Notes: a model not told the origin generated them from the letters alone. A stretch of 37,394 nucleotides of DNA from Bacteroidota bacterium (GCA_018267875.1 JAFDXP010000052.1:1-37394); one strand, 5' to 3'. Numbered from the stretch's first letter, positions 25,381 to 34,522 are shown. Translations and numbers: made by a program.

Positions 25381-25388
25381 CAAATATA
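25381..25388 (-). promoter_or_regulatory. Bacteroidetes-type -7 element for xerD
   Basis: TATATTTG on the - strand exactly matches TAnnTTTG and ends seven bases before the preferred xerD ATG, predicting a very short or absent leader. A TTG lies 24 bases further upstream, slightly far for -33. Confidence 0.55.
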
Positions 25389-25430
25389 CCGTTGCTTGCT
25401 TATCTTGCTTTGCAAAAAAATATTTGGTTT

Positions 25431-25868
25431 ATGAAAAGCATAGCCATTATCAATGGGCCCAACTTAAACTTGATTGGAATACGGGAACCGGAAGTTTATG
25501 GCAATGGTTCATTAGACCAATTTTTAAAGCTGCTGCCGCAGAAATTTCCGAGTGTTTCTATTTCATTTTTTCAAAGCAACATTGAAGGTGAACTCATAGA
25601 CTTTCTTCACGGTTGTATAGGACAAAATGAAGGCATTATATTGAATGCCGGCGGCTACACACATACAAGTATTGCTTTGGCTGATGCCATTTCAGCCATT
25701 GCTATTCCTACAATTGAAGTGCACATTTCAAATGTATTGGCTCGAGAGGATTATCGCAAAACATCTTTCATAGCAAGCAAATGTGTTGGCTCTATCAGCG
25801 GATTGGGTTTGTGGGGTTATGAATTGGCAATTGAATATTTTCTCAAACAAAACAAAGAATCATTTTAG
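25431..25868 (+). CDS. aroQ: 3-dehydroquinate dehydratase, type II
   Basis: This 145-residue enzyme catalyses the third step of the shikimate pathway and forms dodecamers. Recognised motifs are IINGPNLNLIG (6-16), R18 and Y23 (catalytic loop and base), QSNIEGELID (48-57), NAGGYTHTS (72-80, N72 and H78), and EVHISN (96-101, H98) followed by R109. The start at 25431 gives the normal length; an earlier ATG at 25365 would add 22 residues overlapping xerD. It is divergent from xerD, and its stop overlaps tail-to-tail with that of the next gene by four bases. Confidence 0.96.
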   Translation: MKSIAIINGPNLNLIGIREPEVYGNGSLDQFLKLLPQKFPSVSISFFQSNIEGELIDFLHGCIGQNEGIILNAGGYTHTSIALADAISAIAIPTIEVHISNVLAREDYRKTSFIASKCVGSISGLGLWGYELAIEYFLKQNKESF

Positions 25869-27139
25869 GTTTTACGTGGCTTCTTTTTGGCAGCAGGGAA
25901 CAGCACATTGTTTAAAATGAGCCGATAACCCGGAGAGGTAGGATGAAGGGATAAATCAGTAGGTGGATCGCCAATAAGATGTTGGTAATCTTCGGGGTCA
26001 TGTCCGCCATAAAAAGACCAAGTCCCCTTGCCATATTCACCATGAATATAGCGTGCTTCATTCATCGGTTTATAGTCGCCCATCACCAGCACATTCGTTT
26101 TCAACACTTCTTTTCTAAAAGCAGTTGTCAATCCCATAAAGCCTTTGATGGTAGTAGTGTGGTTTTGACAAAGCATGGTAGGCACGGGATCAAACTTGGC
26201 AGAAAAGGTAAACAATGAAAAATAATCCGACTCCATAGGAACTCGCCCGTTTCGAAACATCGTGTTGTCAATGTTTGAAAACTCACCATCGTAAGCATTT
26301 TGTGAAATGGTGAAATCTTTAAACGCAAAACCTTGTGTGAAATCCAGCTTTTGTTGTGCGTCCTTATCCATCGGATCGCCATCATAAGGCACATCGCAAA
26401 TGTCTGTGTTTTGAGCATCGAGCGCGATATCATACGTGTCGGTTGCAGAACACATAGCAAACATAAAGCCGCCACCGGCAACAAATTCACGGATTTTTTT
26501 AGCAACTGCCAATTTCAGTTGAGATACTTTTTTGAACCCATGTTTTGCAGCCATTGCTTCTTGCACATGAACATCTTCCTGATACCAAGCCGTATTACGA
26601 TACATTAAAAATTTGCTATACTGACCGGTAAAATCTTCATGATGTAAATGCAACCAATCATACTCAGCTAATTTACCATCCAACACTTCGTCGTCATACA
26701 CTTTATCATAAGGAATTTCGGCGTAGGTCAACACTAAGGTAACGGCATCGTCCCAAGGCAATTTATTACTGGGTGTATAAACACAAATTTTAGGTGGCTT
26801 TTCGAGCTTAATGACATCTCCATTAAAATCCGGATTGGCTATCTCATTAATGATATTGGCATATTGCGCATCGCTCAAAACTTGATAATCTACCCCTCGT
26901 AACTTACACATTCGTTCTATACTTTCATCTTGGTTCATAGCAAAACTTCCCCCTTGATAATTCAGTAACCAATCAGCAGTCAAACCCATTTTCAACGCTG
27001 CATAAGCTATTCCATAAGCCTTGAGATGATTGTGCTGACCATCTGCATCCATAGGAATAAAAATTTTTGCAGCAAACGAAATAGAACTATAACCAATAAA
27101 AACTAAACAAAACAAAGTCTGCCCAATCCTCCTTTTCAT
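25865..27139 (-). CDS. Conserved secreted protein, often labelled asparagine synthetase B in Bacteroidetes
   Basis: This protein has 424 residues from the start at 27139, which gives a signal peptide (MKRRIGQTLFCLVFIGYSSISFA); the frame to 27187 adds 16 residues before it. The mature part begins KIFIPMDADGQHNHLKAYG. Motifs such as LHLHHEDF, GGGFMFAMCSATDT and YGKGTWSFYGGHDPEDYQH suggest a class I glutamine-amidotransferase-like alpha/beta fold. Similar proteins are usually annotated as asparagine synthetase B, but I see no ATP-pyrophosphatase synthetase domain or N-terminal Cys, so that label is doubtful. The function is unknown; export suggests an envelope role. It converges on aroQ. Confidence 0.75.
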   Translation of the reverse strand: MKRRIGQTLFCLVFIGYSSISFAAKIFIPMDADGQHNHLKAYGIAYAALKMGLTADWLLNYQGGSFAMNQDESIERMCKLRGVDYQVLSDAQYANIINEIANPDFNGDVIKLEKPPKICVYTPSNKLPWDDAVTLVLTYAEIPYDKVYDDEVLDGKLAEYDWLHLHHEDFTGQYSKFLMYRNTAWYQEDVHVQEAMAAKHGFKKVSQLKLAVAKKIREFVAGGGFMFAMCSATDTYDIALDAQNTDICDVPYDGDPMDKDAQQKLDFTQGFAFKDFTISQNAYDGEFSNIDNTMFRNGRVPMESDYFSLFTFSAKFDPVPTMLCQNHTTTIKGFMGLTTAFRKEVLKTNVLVMGDYKPMNEARYIHGEYGKGTWSFYGGHDPEDYQHLIGDPPTDLSLHPTSPGYRLILNNVLFPAAKKKPRKT

Positions 27140-27561
27140 ACGGCTGTAAGTTACTGCAACTTCGAGCATAGACCTATTTCTACTCAAATGTTTAACATGT
27201 CTGACTTTAGGTTGCCTCTTTTTTGTGGTTTTGTTTTAAAAAGTAGCTAAATAACTTGTGTAAGGAAGTTGCTCATAAACCGAAACTATTTTTAGCTCTC
27301 AAGCTACGAAGCCTCAGTTTGACAGGTGGGTTTTAAACGCTGCTCCGCCTCGAATCAAACGCTGTATGTTGATGATAGTTATTTTGAGTTAGAATAATTT
27401 TAGTGTTCCCTTATAATAGGTTTTAAGTTTCTAAAGCACTTAATAAACTTTGCAAGTGTTTCATGCTTATTTTTAACAACCCAGTGCCATACTCGTCAAT
27501 TTGATGATCGTACAAAACAATTGAGGTTAATGGAGGGCTATTCAATTTGTGGTGTATTCTT
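27140..27561. other. Intergenic region, no gene supported
   Basis: There is no open frame of note, no tRNA-like fold, and no exact TAnnTTTG element facing the gene that ends the region. A stretch of about 50 codons without stops on the - strand (ending near 27430) has no start codon and overlaps the 3' end of the SRAP gene, so it is not called. Confidence 0.4.
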
Positions 27562-28164
27562 TTATGCTTCAGTTGCCAAAATGCGGTTGTTTTGCATGAT
27601 TAGGTTTTCGCCCCTTAGCCAATCTTGTTCGCTTTCGGGAGAAAGGATAATAGGCATTCGTTTTTGGGTGTTGTGAATTTGGCTCATCAGCTCATTTGCT
27701 TCTGTTGTCAGAATCGTGTAGGTATAAATGATGTTGCCGGTTGATTTATCAATCCATTCGCTCCACAATCCGGCAAAGGCAAATGCTTCATGGTTGGGTA
27801 AGGTCAATTCATACTTTTGTTTTTGTTTTCCTTTAGGATCCAACCATTGCCATTCATAAAAGCCATCTGCGAGCACCAAACATCGGTTGTTTACAACATT
27901 TCTAAAGCTTGGCTTTTGGTGAATAGTTTCAATTTTGGCGTTGAGTGTATTTTTTCTTATCGAATTGTCTTTAGCCCAAAAGGGTATTAATCCCCATGCG
28001 TAGAGTTGAATTTCGTTGGGTAGTTTATTGGTGATGACGGGTGTTTGGGGATATTGAAAGCCATTGTAAACGGTGGGCTGAATCAGGTTATCATCTTTTA
28101 TGTGTGCCATAAACCGATGTTTTAATTCTTGTGCTGATTTTGATTGTTTGGAATGAAAGCACAT
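27562..28164 (-). CDS. yedK: SRAP-family abasic-site protein (YedK/HMCES type)
   Basis: These 200 residues belong to a family that forms a covalent thiazolidine link with abasic sites in single-stranded DNA, shielding them from cleavage. The start at 28164 is required because the catalytic Cys must be residue 2 (MCFHSK); a GTG-started longer frame inside umuC would destroy this. Conserved residues are visible: C2, N75 (LNAK), E104 (GFYEW) and H164 (IHNTQKRMP). The gene begins five bases after the umuC stop, so it is the third gene of a umuD-umuC-yedK operon. That links lesion bypass with abasic-site protection. Confidence 0.93.
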   Translation of the reverse strand: MCFHSKQSKSAQELKHRFMAHIKDDNLIQPTVYNGFQYPQTPVITNKLPNEIQLYAWGLIPFWAKDNSIRKNTLNAKIETIHQKPSFRNVVNNRCLVLADGFYEWQWLDPKGKQKQKYELTLPNHEAFAFAGLWSEWIDKSTGNIIYTYTILTTEANELMSQIHNTQKRMPIILSPESEQDWLRGENLIMQNNRILATEA

Positions 28165-28169
28165 GATTC

Positions 28170-29432
28170 TTATACGTTTATGGTAATGATGTCGCTTAAT
28201 TGGGTTGTGTAGCGCGGCGATAGCTTTTCTTGTTTCATTTTCCACACTCGTTTTGGATCTTGACTGGCTAAGCGAATTTTTTGTTGTCCATAGCGAGCAT
28301 TGAGTTGGTCTATGACCTTCATGAGCGGTATGTGTCTTTCATTTCTACTTTCAAAAAGGGTTGTTTGTAAAACATTTTCCGGCATGAAATCTTGCACTAT
28401 GACACCTGCTTTTTTATAGGTATAGCCTGGTTTAAAAATTAGCTTTAATGCTTGTGATGCAAAGCGGGCAAGCTCGATGCTTGAATGGGTTGGGAAAGGC
28501 AACTTCACCACAATGTTTCGGTTGTATTGAGGTAAATCTTTTCTATGCCCGTTGGTGTGAATAAAAACCATGAGTGATTGGCAACAAGATTTTTGTTTGC
28601 GCAATTTTTCGGCGCATGAACTGGCAAACGTAACAATGCGCTCGTTCAACTGCTCGAATCGGGTATAGTTGGTTTCAAAACTTCGGGTAGTTGCAATGTT
28701 TTTCTTAGGTTGCACATCTTCTAAATCAAGTGTTGGAATACCTTGCAAATCATGTTTGAGGCGCAAGCCAACAACGGACATGTTTTTTCTTACCCAATCA
28801 TCAGACAGCAGTGTATAGTCATAGGCTGAATTAACTTGTTGGGCATGGAGGCGTTTTGTATGTTGTCTGCCAATGCCCCAAACATCTTCAATTTTCAACC
28901 ATTTTAAGGCTTTAATGCGTTTTTCTTCACTGTCAATGATATATACCCCTTTTGTTTGTTCGGGAAATTTTTTGGCAATGCGGTTAGCGAGTTTGGAAAG
29001 TGCTTTTGTGGAAGCTATGCCAACACTGATGGGGATTCCCGTCCACTTTGTTACTCTCAAGCGCATCTGTTTACCATAATCTTGTAAACTAAAATGCTTG
29101 TCAAAGCCGCTCAGCCTTAAAAAACATTCATCAATACTATAAATTTCCATCTCAGGAGAATAGTCGGAAAGGATGGTCATTACTCGGTTTGACAGGTCGC
29201 CATACAAAGCAAAATTTGCTGAAAAGACATGTACCTGATGTTGCTGAAAAATCTTTTCATATTCAAAAGCAGGTGCGCCCATTGGAATGCCTATTGCCTT
29301 AGCTTCGTTGCTACGTGCTATCACGCAACCATCATTGTTGGATAATACAACAACCGGTTTCCCGTTTAGATCCGGACGAAAAACCCTTTCGCACGAAGCA
29401 TAAAAATTATTACAATCAATGAGGGCAAACAT
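28170..29432 (-). CDS. umuC: DNA polymerase V catalytic subunit (Y-family)
   Basis: This 420-residue error-prone polymerase copies damaged templates. Metal-binding residues are D6 ([16 protein letters not shown]) and D101-E102 ([11 protein letters not shown]). The nucleotide contacts [19 protein letters not shown] (18-36) and the helix-hairpin-helix ([12 protein letters not shown]) are present, and the length is typical of UmuC (about 420). It begins five bases after umuD, and its stop is five bases before the SRAP gene. Confidence 0.96.
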   Translation of the reverse strand: MFALIDCNNFYASCERVFRPDLNGKPVVVLSNNDGCVIARSNEAKAIGIPMGAPAFEYEKIFQQHQVHVFSANFALYGDLSNRVMTILSDYSPEMEIYSIDECFLRLSGFDKHFSLQDYGKQMRLRVTKWTGIPISVGIASTKALSKLANRIAKKFPEQTKGVYIIDSEEKRIKALKWLKIEDVWGIGRQHTKRLHAQQVNSAYDYTLLSDDWVRKNMSVVGLRLKHDLQGIPTLDLEDVQPKKNIATTRSFETNYTRFEQLNERIVTFASSCAEKLRKQKSCCQSLMVFIHTNGHRKDLPQYNRNIVVKLPFPTHSSIELARFASQALKLIFKPGYTYKKAGVIVQDFMPENVLQTTLFESRNERHIPLMKVIDQLNARYGQQKIRLASQDPKRVWKMKQEKLSPRYTTQLSDIITINV

Positions 29433-29437
29433 TTTCT

Positions 29438-29887
29438 TTAAACGTCTTTAATAACGTGTGTAACAATACCCCAGATTAAGAAGTTGTTTTCTTCCGTTAC
29501 TCGAATGGGTTGATATTTTTCATTTTCAGGATTCAACCAAACCTCGCCTTTAGCTATCCTAATTCGCTTGGCGGTAAATTCTCCATCTATATGGCAAACC
29601 GCAATTTTACCATTCGTAGGCTCTATGCTTCTGTCTATAATCAGCAAATCGCCATCATCAATCCCTGCATTTTTAAGGGAGACCCCTTTTACTCGCCCGT
29701 AAAACGTGGCAGAAGGGTGTTTGATAAGGTGCTTGTTTAGGTCAATGGTCAGGTCCACAAAGTCTAAGGCCGGCGAAGGAAATCCGGCACTAATGCTTGC
29801 ATTTACATAAGGCAACTCCAGCGTTGATGCGGTGTCTGCCGAAAAAATGTCAATCAGATTGCCGGTATAAAGTTTTAAGGGAGCCAT
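29438..29887 (-). CDS. umuD: UmuD-type self-cleaving protein
   Basis: This 149-residue S24-family protein is cleaved with RecA help to give the active UmuD' partner of UmuC. The cleavage bond is A34-G35 (SISAGFPSP). The catalytic dyad is S70 ([10 protein letters not shown]) and K107 (FTAKRIR). Length is close to E. coli UmuD (139). There is no DNA-binding domain, so it is UmuD rather than LexA. It is the first gene of the umuD-umuC-yedK operon. Confidence 0.93.
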   Translation of the reverse strand: MAPLKLYTGNLIDIFSADTASTLELPYVNASISAGFPSPALDFVDLTIDLNKHLIKHPSATFYGRVKGVSLKNAGIDDGDLLIIDRSIEPTNGKIAVCHIDGEFTAKRIRIAKGEVWLNPENEKYQPIRVTEENNFLIWGIVTHVIKDV

Positions 29888-29926
29888 TGATTTTGTTTGT
29901 CCGAAGAGTATTTTCCCGCTATTTAA

Positions 29927-29941
29927 TACAACTTAAAAGTA
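29927..29941. promoter_or_regulatory. Candidate operator upstream of umuD
   Basis: A dyad with TAC/GTA ends and ACTT/AAGT-like inner arms (TACAACTTAAAAGTA on the + strand) lies 40 bases upstream of the umuD start. Position and symmetry suit a repressor site for a damage-induced operon, but the match is partial and the host LexA motif is unknown. Confidence 0.3.
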
Positions 29942-30037
29942 GCCTATTTTAGGCGTAGTTCTTAATTTATACTCTCTATGGCATATATTATGGCAAAGGG
30001 GTGGACGAAGTGCAATTTCAGAGAGTCGTATTTTTCT

Positions 30038-31066
30038 TTAAATATCTTTGGCAGCTATCCACTTTTGGCACATGGCTATCAAGACAATGCCCCATGCTGC
30101 CCAAGCTAAAAAAATCGTTTTTTCAGGAATTTGCTTCAGATAAGGAATTTGCATGACTTGTGCCAAATGCCAAGTGCACATGGTGAAGACACCCAATGGA
30201 AATACAAAACTCCAACTTCCTGCATGGTATCGAAACGAGGTATGGCGAAGCTTCTCTATTTCTAAATAAACCAATAAAGGAATCCACCAGCAGGCTACTA
30301 CCCAAAAAAAGATAGTTGCCACCTTTATAGTTGGAACGATACTATCCAATAAATTGCTTTGTGGCAGCGATTGAATAAACATAGATCCGGCTAAGGTAAT
30401 GATGCTGGCTGCACCCATCGTGATCCAATAGGAGGCATTAAATTCTAAATCGCTCCAAGGCAAGAATAGCAATCGGTAAAATAAAAGCATGATGATGGTT
30501 AAATAAAACCACATGCCAAGCAGATGAAACCCTAACGCAACCAAGAATAAAAGTTCATGAATTTGCGGATGAATTTCAGCTACTAAATTACTGAGTATGG
30601 AAAGCCCCTCTAAAGACACGACCAACAATAGCCAAGCTCCATCAATGCCCTGATAAAGCGAATGTTTTTGCTTTCTTCTAACCATTTTAAAAAGAAAACC
30701 ATAAGAAAACACAACCCATAAAAAAATAGCTGAAATCAGACAAAAATCTGCCAGAGAATGACGATGGGCAATAAGTAAATTGGCAGACCCACAAAGAGAT
30801 AGAGCCGCTACAATAGATAAAAATTCACTTCCCTTATTTTGAGAATCCAAATCGGAAAGAAAAAGAGGAAAGAAAAAAAAGACTCGGATCAACAGTAATA
30901 GAACTAAGGCTAAAATAGCCATATTGTTGACCCACAATAGGAAGGAGCCTATGGTAGAATACCCGATGGTAAAAGATGCAATCGCTATAATGCCCGTTGC
31001 CATAGGCAAAGAAAAATAGGCAGGCGATAAGGTCTGAATGCCTTCTGTGAGCCGCTTGGTGATCAT
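30038..31066 (-). CDS. SLAC1/TehA/Mae1-family (TDT) membrane channel or transporter
   Basis: This 342-residue protein has about ten membrane segments. The opening LSPAYFSLPMATGIIAIASF is the usual first helix of the voltage-dependent anion channel/tellurite-resistance family, whose members pass anions or C4-dicarboxylates. The last helices (FPLGVFTMCTWHLAQV, IFLAWAAWGIVLIAMC) also fit. The substrate cannot be told from sequence. It stands alone, divergent from the DUF4105 gene, with no exact promoter element seen. Confidence 0.85.
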   Translation of the reverse strand: MITKRLTEGIQTLSPAYFSLPMATGIIAIASFTIGYSTIGSFLLWVNNMAILALVLLLLIRVFFFFPLFLSDLDSQNKGSEFLSIVAALSLCGSANLLIAHRHSLADFCLISAIFLWVVFSYGFLFKMVRRKQKHSLYQGIDGAWLLLVVSLEGLSILSNLVAEIHPQIHELLFLVALGFHLLGMWFYLTIIMLLFYRLLFLPWSDLEFNASYWITMGAASIITLAGSMFIQSLPQSNLLDSIVPTIKVATIFFWVVACWWIPLLVYLEIEKLRHTSFRYHAGSWSFVFPLGVFTMCTWHLAQVMQIPYLKQIPEKTIFLAWAAWGIVLIAMCQKWIAAKDI

Positions 31067-31196
31067 GCTAACCGAAAAACTGCTTTTTTGAATACTTGTT
31101 TACCCTCAAATTGTCTGCCACACCTCTAATGTAAGGAATATGCTTTGTGAAATTTAAGCAATGCTTTCAGACAAGCTTTTTGCTTACTTTGCCTCC

Positions 31197-32333
31197 ATGT
31201 TTCGTGTACTGACTTTATTTTTTACAGCAGTTTTCATTTCCCATCTTTCTTTTGCTCAAACAGACACTTCCCATCTACGCATCAGCTTGCTGACCTGCGG
31301 AACAGGTGTAGAGCCTTGGGAAACTTTTGGACATACGGCTATCCGTGTTACAGATAGCACAACGCATCAAGACATTGTTTACAACTATGGAACTTTTGCT
31401 TTTGGTGAAGATTTTCTTTTACAGTTTACGCAAGGCAAACTCCTCTACTACCTTTCCTATTATCCTTTTGAAAATTTTGTTCAGGAATATGCCCAAGCAG
31501 GGCGAAGTATAACCGAGCAAGAATTACTACTTCCCGGCTTAGCAAAGAGTGCGGTGTATGAATATTTGACTTGGAATGCAATGGACGAACACAAGTATTA
31601 CAAGTACGATTTCTTTTTGGATAATTGTGCAACCCGGATTCGAGATGTTTTTCAGCGTGCTTTAGGAACCTCTTTTCAGTTTGGTAATGCACTACCGAAT
31701 ACACAACCACTCACTTATCGCCAAATGATAAACGAATATTTTTATCGAGTTCATTGGCAGCGTTTTGGTGTCAATCTATTGCTGGGCAGTAAAATTGATA
31801 AGGTCATGACTAATGATGATTGTATGTTTTTGCCTGATTGTTTGCAGCGTGCTGTCAGTAGTGCTACTTATAAATCTCAACGGGTTGCTGGCTCGCCGGT
31901 TTTAGTGTTAGATGCGCCCAAGCCCTTACCGGCAGGTATCAATCAACCTTTATTGTTAACCATTGCTATTGCCATTTTAACCATATTGGGGCTTGCCATT
32001 CCCAGTTGGAAAAAAGTTGGACAAGTCATGACTTTTATCCTGTTATTTCTTTCTGGTTTCATAGGCTGTTTTATACTCATAATGTGGTTTGCCACAGATC
32101 ATCAAGCCTGCCAAAATAATTACAACCTCTTATGGGCCTTGCCAACCAACCTTATTTTAGCATTTGCACCAAAAAGAAAAAAGTGTAGGTACACCATAAT
32201 TGCCACTGTTTTATTAGTCATTTCCTTACTACTACATTTTTTTCATGTTCAACAATTACCGCTTTTAGAATTATCTCCATTTCTCATAGCCCTAGTGGCA
32301 GTCTATGTGTCCATTTGCAAAAAAGGTAAGTAA
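31197..32333 (+). CDS. DUF4105-type envelope membrane protein
   Basis: This protein has 378 residues from the start at 31197 (MFRVLTLFFTAVFISHLSFA signal peptide); a frame from 31161 would place 12 polar residues before it. The periplasmic domain (about 25-210) has the DUF4105 pattern: LLTCGTGVEPWETFGHTAIRV, a TQGKL...Y segment, and YDFFLDNCATRIRD with a likely Asn-Cys active-site-like pair. The C-terminal third has four hydrophobic helices. The family is widespread in Bacteroidetes; a papain/NlpC-like fold has been suggested for related proteins, but the function is not established. Confidence 0.85.
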   Translation: MFRVLTLFFTAVFISHLSFAQTDTSHLRISLLTCGTGVEPWETFGHTAIRVTDSTTHQDIVYNYGTFAFGEDFLLQFTQGKLLYYLSYYPFENFVQEYAQAGRSITEQELLLPGLAKSAVYEYLTWNAMDEHKYYKYDFFLDNCATRIRDVFQRALGTSFQFGNALPNTQPLTYRQMINEYFYRVHWQRFGVNLLLGSKIDKVMTNDDCMFLPDCLQRAVSSATYKSQRVAGSPVLVLDAPKPLPAGINQPLLLTIAIAILTILGLAIPSWKKVGQVMTFILLFLSGFIGCFILIMWFATDHQACQNNYNLLWALPTNLILAFAPKRKKCRYTIIATVLLVISLLLHFFHVQQLPLLELSPFLIALVAVYVSICKKGK

Positions 32334-32368
32334 TTTATTTTGAGTAAGAATTTTTTGAACAGCTTTAT

Positions 32369-32376
32369 TAACTTTG
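32369..32376 (+). promoter_or_regulatory. Bacteroidetes-type -7 element for the CNNM/CorC gene
   Basis: TAACTTTG exactly matches TAnnTTTG and ends eight bases before the ATG at 32385, predicting a very short leader. No TTG lies at the standard distance. Confidence 0.5.
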
Positions 32377-32384
32377 GTTAATCT

Positions 32385-33653
32385 ATGGATGCACATCTAT
32401 TGTGGTATATTTTTGGCTGTATTTTGTTGATTGGTTTTTTTGCCGGAACAGAAATCGCTTTTATTTCTGCCAACAAAATCAACATTGAGCTAAAGAAAAA
32501 ACAAGGTGGGCTTTCCGGTCGCATCTTGGGTCGATTTGTGGAGCATCCGGCTGAGTTTATCGGAACCAGCTTATTAGGGGTCAATATAGTATTGGTCATC
32601 TATGGTTTGCTAATGACACGAGTTACTCAGCCTTTCCTCACGCTATTACCCCCTTTCCTTCAGTCGGAATATATAATTCTCATTGCCGACACATTTATTG
32701 CTACAGTTGTTATTTTATTATTTGCCGAATTTTTACCTAAAGCTATTTTTCGTACGAAAGCAGAAACCGTACTGACGCTGTTTGCGGTGCCCATGTGGTT
32801 GATGTATAACCTGCTTTTTCCTATTGCCAAGGTTTTTGTAGCCATTTCTGAGTTTATACTCAAGTATCTGTTCAATGTGCGAATCAAAGAAAATAGAGCC
32901 GTTTTCAATAGGGTAGATTTAGAACATTTTGTGAAGCAAAGCCTTCATGGTCACGAAGCGGAAAGCAACGATGTAAATACAGAACTCTTTGAAAATGCGT
33001 TGTACCTCGTCAACGTAAAAGTGCGAAAATGTATGGTGCCACGTAATGAAATTGTAGGGGTGGATGTGAATACGCCTTTGTTGGAAGTACGGCATAAATT
33101 TATTGAAACGCAGCTTTCTAAGATAATCGTCTATGAAGGAACGGTAGATACCATCGTGGGCTATTTGCATCATCTGGATCTCAATCGCCGACCCAAAACC
33201 TTACGCGAAATTTTACACACCATTACCGCTATTCCCGAAGCTATGAGTGCGGTGGATTTGATGAATCGTTTTACCAAAGATCATAAAAGTGTAGCTTGGG
33301 TCATAGATGAATTTGGCGGTACTGCCGGCATTGTAACGATGGAAGATGTGCTGGAAGAGATTTTTGGCGACATCCGTGACGAGTATGATGTGCCGGAATA
33401 TGTAGAAAATCAAATTGCTGAAAACGAATACATTTTTTCAGGCAGGCTGGAGCTTGATTATCTGAATGAAAAATATGGCTTTCATTTTCCGACGGATGGC
33501 TCGGAAACCCTTTCCGGCTATATTGTTGCTAACCAAGAAAACATACCGAAACTGAAAGAACGCATCATCATTGGCTTGTATGAATTTGATATACTTTTGG
33601 TAAGTGAAACACGCATAGAAACGGTGAAGATGAAAGTGCTTCAACCTTTGTAA
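32385..33653 (+). CDS. CNNM/CBS/CorC-HlyC-domain membrane protein (hemolysin-type, GldE-like)
   Basis: This 422-residue protein begins with a DUF21/CNNM membrane domain (about 1-180; opening GCILLIGFFAGTEIAFISANK, which carries the family's Thr-Glu pair). A CBS-domain pair follows (about 195-315; VRKCMVPRNEIVGVDV and FGGTAGIVTMEDVLEEIFGDI), and a CorC/HlyC C-terminal domain ends the protein (about 335-422). Such proteins are linked to Mg2+/Co2+ export; the gliding protein GldE of Bacteroidetes has the same layout, so gldE is possible but not provable here. Confidence 0.88.
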   Translation: MDAHLLWYIFGCILLIGFFAGTEIAFISANKINIELKKKQGGLSGRILGRFVEHPAEFIGTSLLGVNIVLVIYGLLMTRVTQPFLTLLPPFLQSEYIILIADTFIATVVILLFAEFLPKAIFRTKAETVLTLFAVPMWLMYNLLFPIAKVFVAISEFILKYLFNVRIKENRAVFNRVDLEHFVKQSLHGHEAESNDVNTELFENALYLVNVKVRKCMVPRNEIVGVDVNTPLLEVRHKFIETQLSKIIVYEGTVDTIVGYLHHLDLNRRPKTLREILHTITAIPEAMSAVDLMNRFTKDHKSVAWVIDEFGGTAGIVTMEDVLEEIFGDIRDEYDVPEYVENQIAENEYIFSGRLELDYLNEKYGFHFPTDGSETLSGYIVANQENIPKLKERIIIGLYEFDILLVSETRIETVKMKVLQPL

Positions 33654-33688
33654 TTCAGTCTTTATTTTTCTTCAAAAAAACTTCTACT

Positions 33689-34210
33689 ATGGCAGTTCTT
33701 CGTCCTTTCAATCTTCATCAATGGATAGATGATAATAGGCATCTTTTAAAACCACCGGTAGGCAACCAAACGGTATATCATAACACCGAAGATTTTATCG
33801 TTATGGTGGTCGGTGGGCCTAATAGCCGAAAAGATTTTCATTACAACGAAAGTGAAGAGCTTTTTTATCAGTTAGAAGGCGATGTCAATGTTCGCATTCA
33901 AGAAGATGGTAAAATTGTGGACATCCCCATTCGGCAAGGAGAAATTTTTCTTTTACCGGCAAAAACGCCTCATTCTCCTCAGCGCGGAGCCAACACCGTT
34001 GGCTTGGTAATTGAAAAAGTGCGCCATGGTAAAGAAATTGACGGCTTTATGTGGTTTTGTGAACAATGCGGACAAAAACTTCATGAAGAGTTTTTTGAGT
34101 TGACAGATATTGTAAAACAACTGCCGCCGGTCATGGAAAAGTTTTATACTGATGTAGAAAAAAGAACTTGTAAATCTTGCAGTCATGTAATGCAACCACC
34201 TCAAAAGTGA
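33689..34210 (+). CDS. 3-hydroxyanthranilate 3,4-dioxygenase
   Basis: This 173-residue cupin dioxygenase opens the ring of 3-hydroxyanthranilate, leading to quinolinate in tryptophan-to-NAD metabolism. Iron ligands are H51 (DFHYNE), E57 and H95 (TPHSPQR). Substrate-binding R47, R99 and E110 are present. Bacterial-type enzymes carry a second, rubredoxin-like iron site, seen here as C124-x2-C127 and C161-x2-C164. Length and residue numbers closely follow characterised bacterial enzymes. It starts 35 bases after the CNNM gene, so the two may be co-transcribed. No other kynurenine-pathway gene is in the window. Confidence 0.95.
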   Translation: MAVLRPFNLHQWIDDNRHLLKPPVGNQTVYHNTEDFIVMVVGGPNSRKDFHYNESEELFYQLEGDVNVRIQEDGKIVDIPIRQGEIFLLPAKTPHSPQRGANTVGLVIEKVRHGKEIDGFMWFCEQCGQKLHEEFFELTDIVKQLPPVMEKFYTDVEKRTCKSCSHVMQPPQK

Positions 34211-34226
34211 TTATACTTCATAACTA

Positions 34227-34258
34227 TTGACAAAGCCAAAAAATAGAGCTTACATTTG
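34227..34258 (+). promoter_or_regulatory. Bacteroidetes-type promoter (-33 TTG and -7 TACATTTG)
   Basis: TTG (34227-34229) and TACATTTG (34251-34258) are separated by 21 bases, the best promoter match in the window. The expected start near 34263 leaves a leader of about 25 bases before the ATG at 34287. Confidence 0.65.
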
Positions 34259-34286
34259 TACTTCATTTTTTTAAAAACGATTGACC

Positions 34287-34472
34287 ATGTCGCACGAAGC
34301 GCATCCACATTCTAAAAATACTTCCAAGACTTCTACCCATGCCGCTTTTTGGTTTGCTATTGTTTTGACCGTATTGTTCATTGCTGCCGTAAACTTTGTA
34401 AAAGTTGAAAGCAATGATACAGAAGGGCACAATGGTGCGGTGCATACAACTGAACATGCCGGTAGTCATTAA
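34287..34472 (+). CDS. Small single-span membrane protein
   Basis: This 61-residue protein is His-rich at both ends (SHEAHPH near the N-terminus, HTTEHAGSH at the C-terminus) around one membrane segment (about 20-39, AAFWFAIVLTVLFIAAV). The ATG at 34287 is preferred to an in-frame TTG at 34281. It has its own promoter and is not an overlap artefact. No family is recognised; His-rich ends could bind metal, but that is conjecture. Confidence 0.65.
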   Translation: MSHEAHPHSKNTSKTSTHAAFWFAIVLTVLFIAAVNFVKVESNDTEGHNGAVHTTEHAGSH

Positions 34473-34514
34473 TTTTAGACCTTGTCTTTATTTTTCGGTG
34501 CGGTGGGCTATACT

Positions 34515-34522
34515 TACTTTTG
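34515..34522 (+). promoter_or_regulatory. Bacteroidetes-type -7 element for hldD
   Basis: TACTTTTG exactly matches TAnnTTTG, 73 bases upstream of hldD. No TTG at the standard spacing was seen, so the element is tentative. Confidence 0.4.

Noticed and set aside
25865-27139. Asparagine synthetase B activity for the secreted protein
   Set aside because: It has a signal peptide and lacks both the N-terminal nucleophile Cys and a synthetase ATP-binding domain, so only a tentative family label is kept.
27430-27600. Stop-free - strand stretch of about 50 codons
   Set aside because: It has no start codon and overlaps the 3' end of the SRAP gene; chance is sufficient to explain it.
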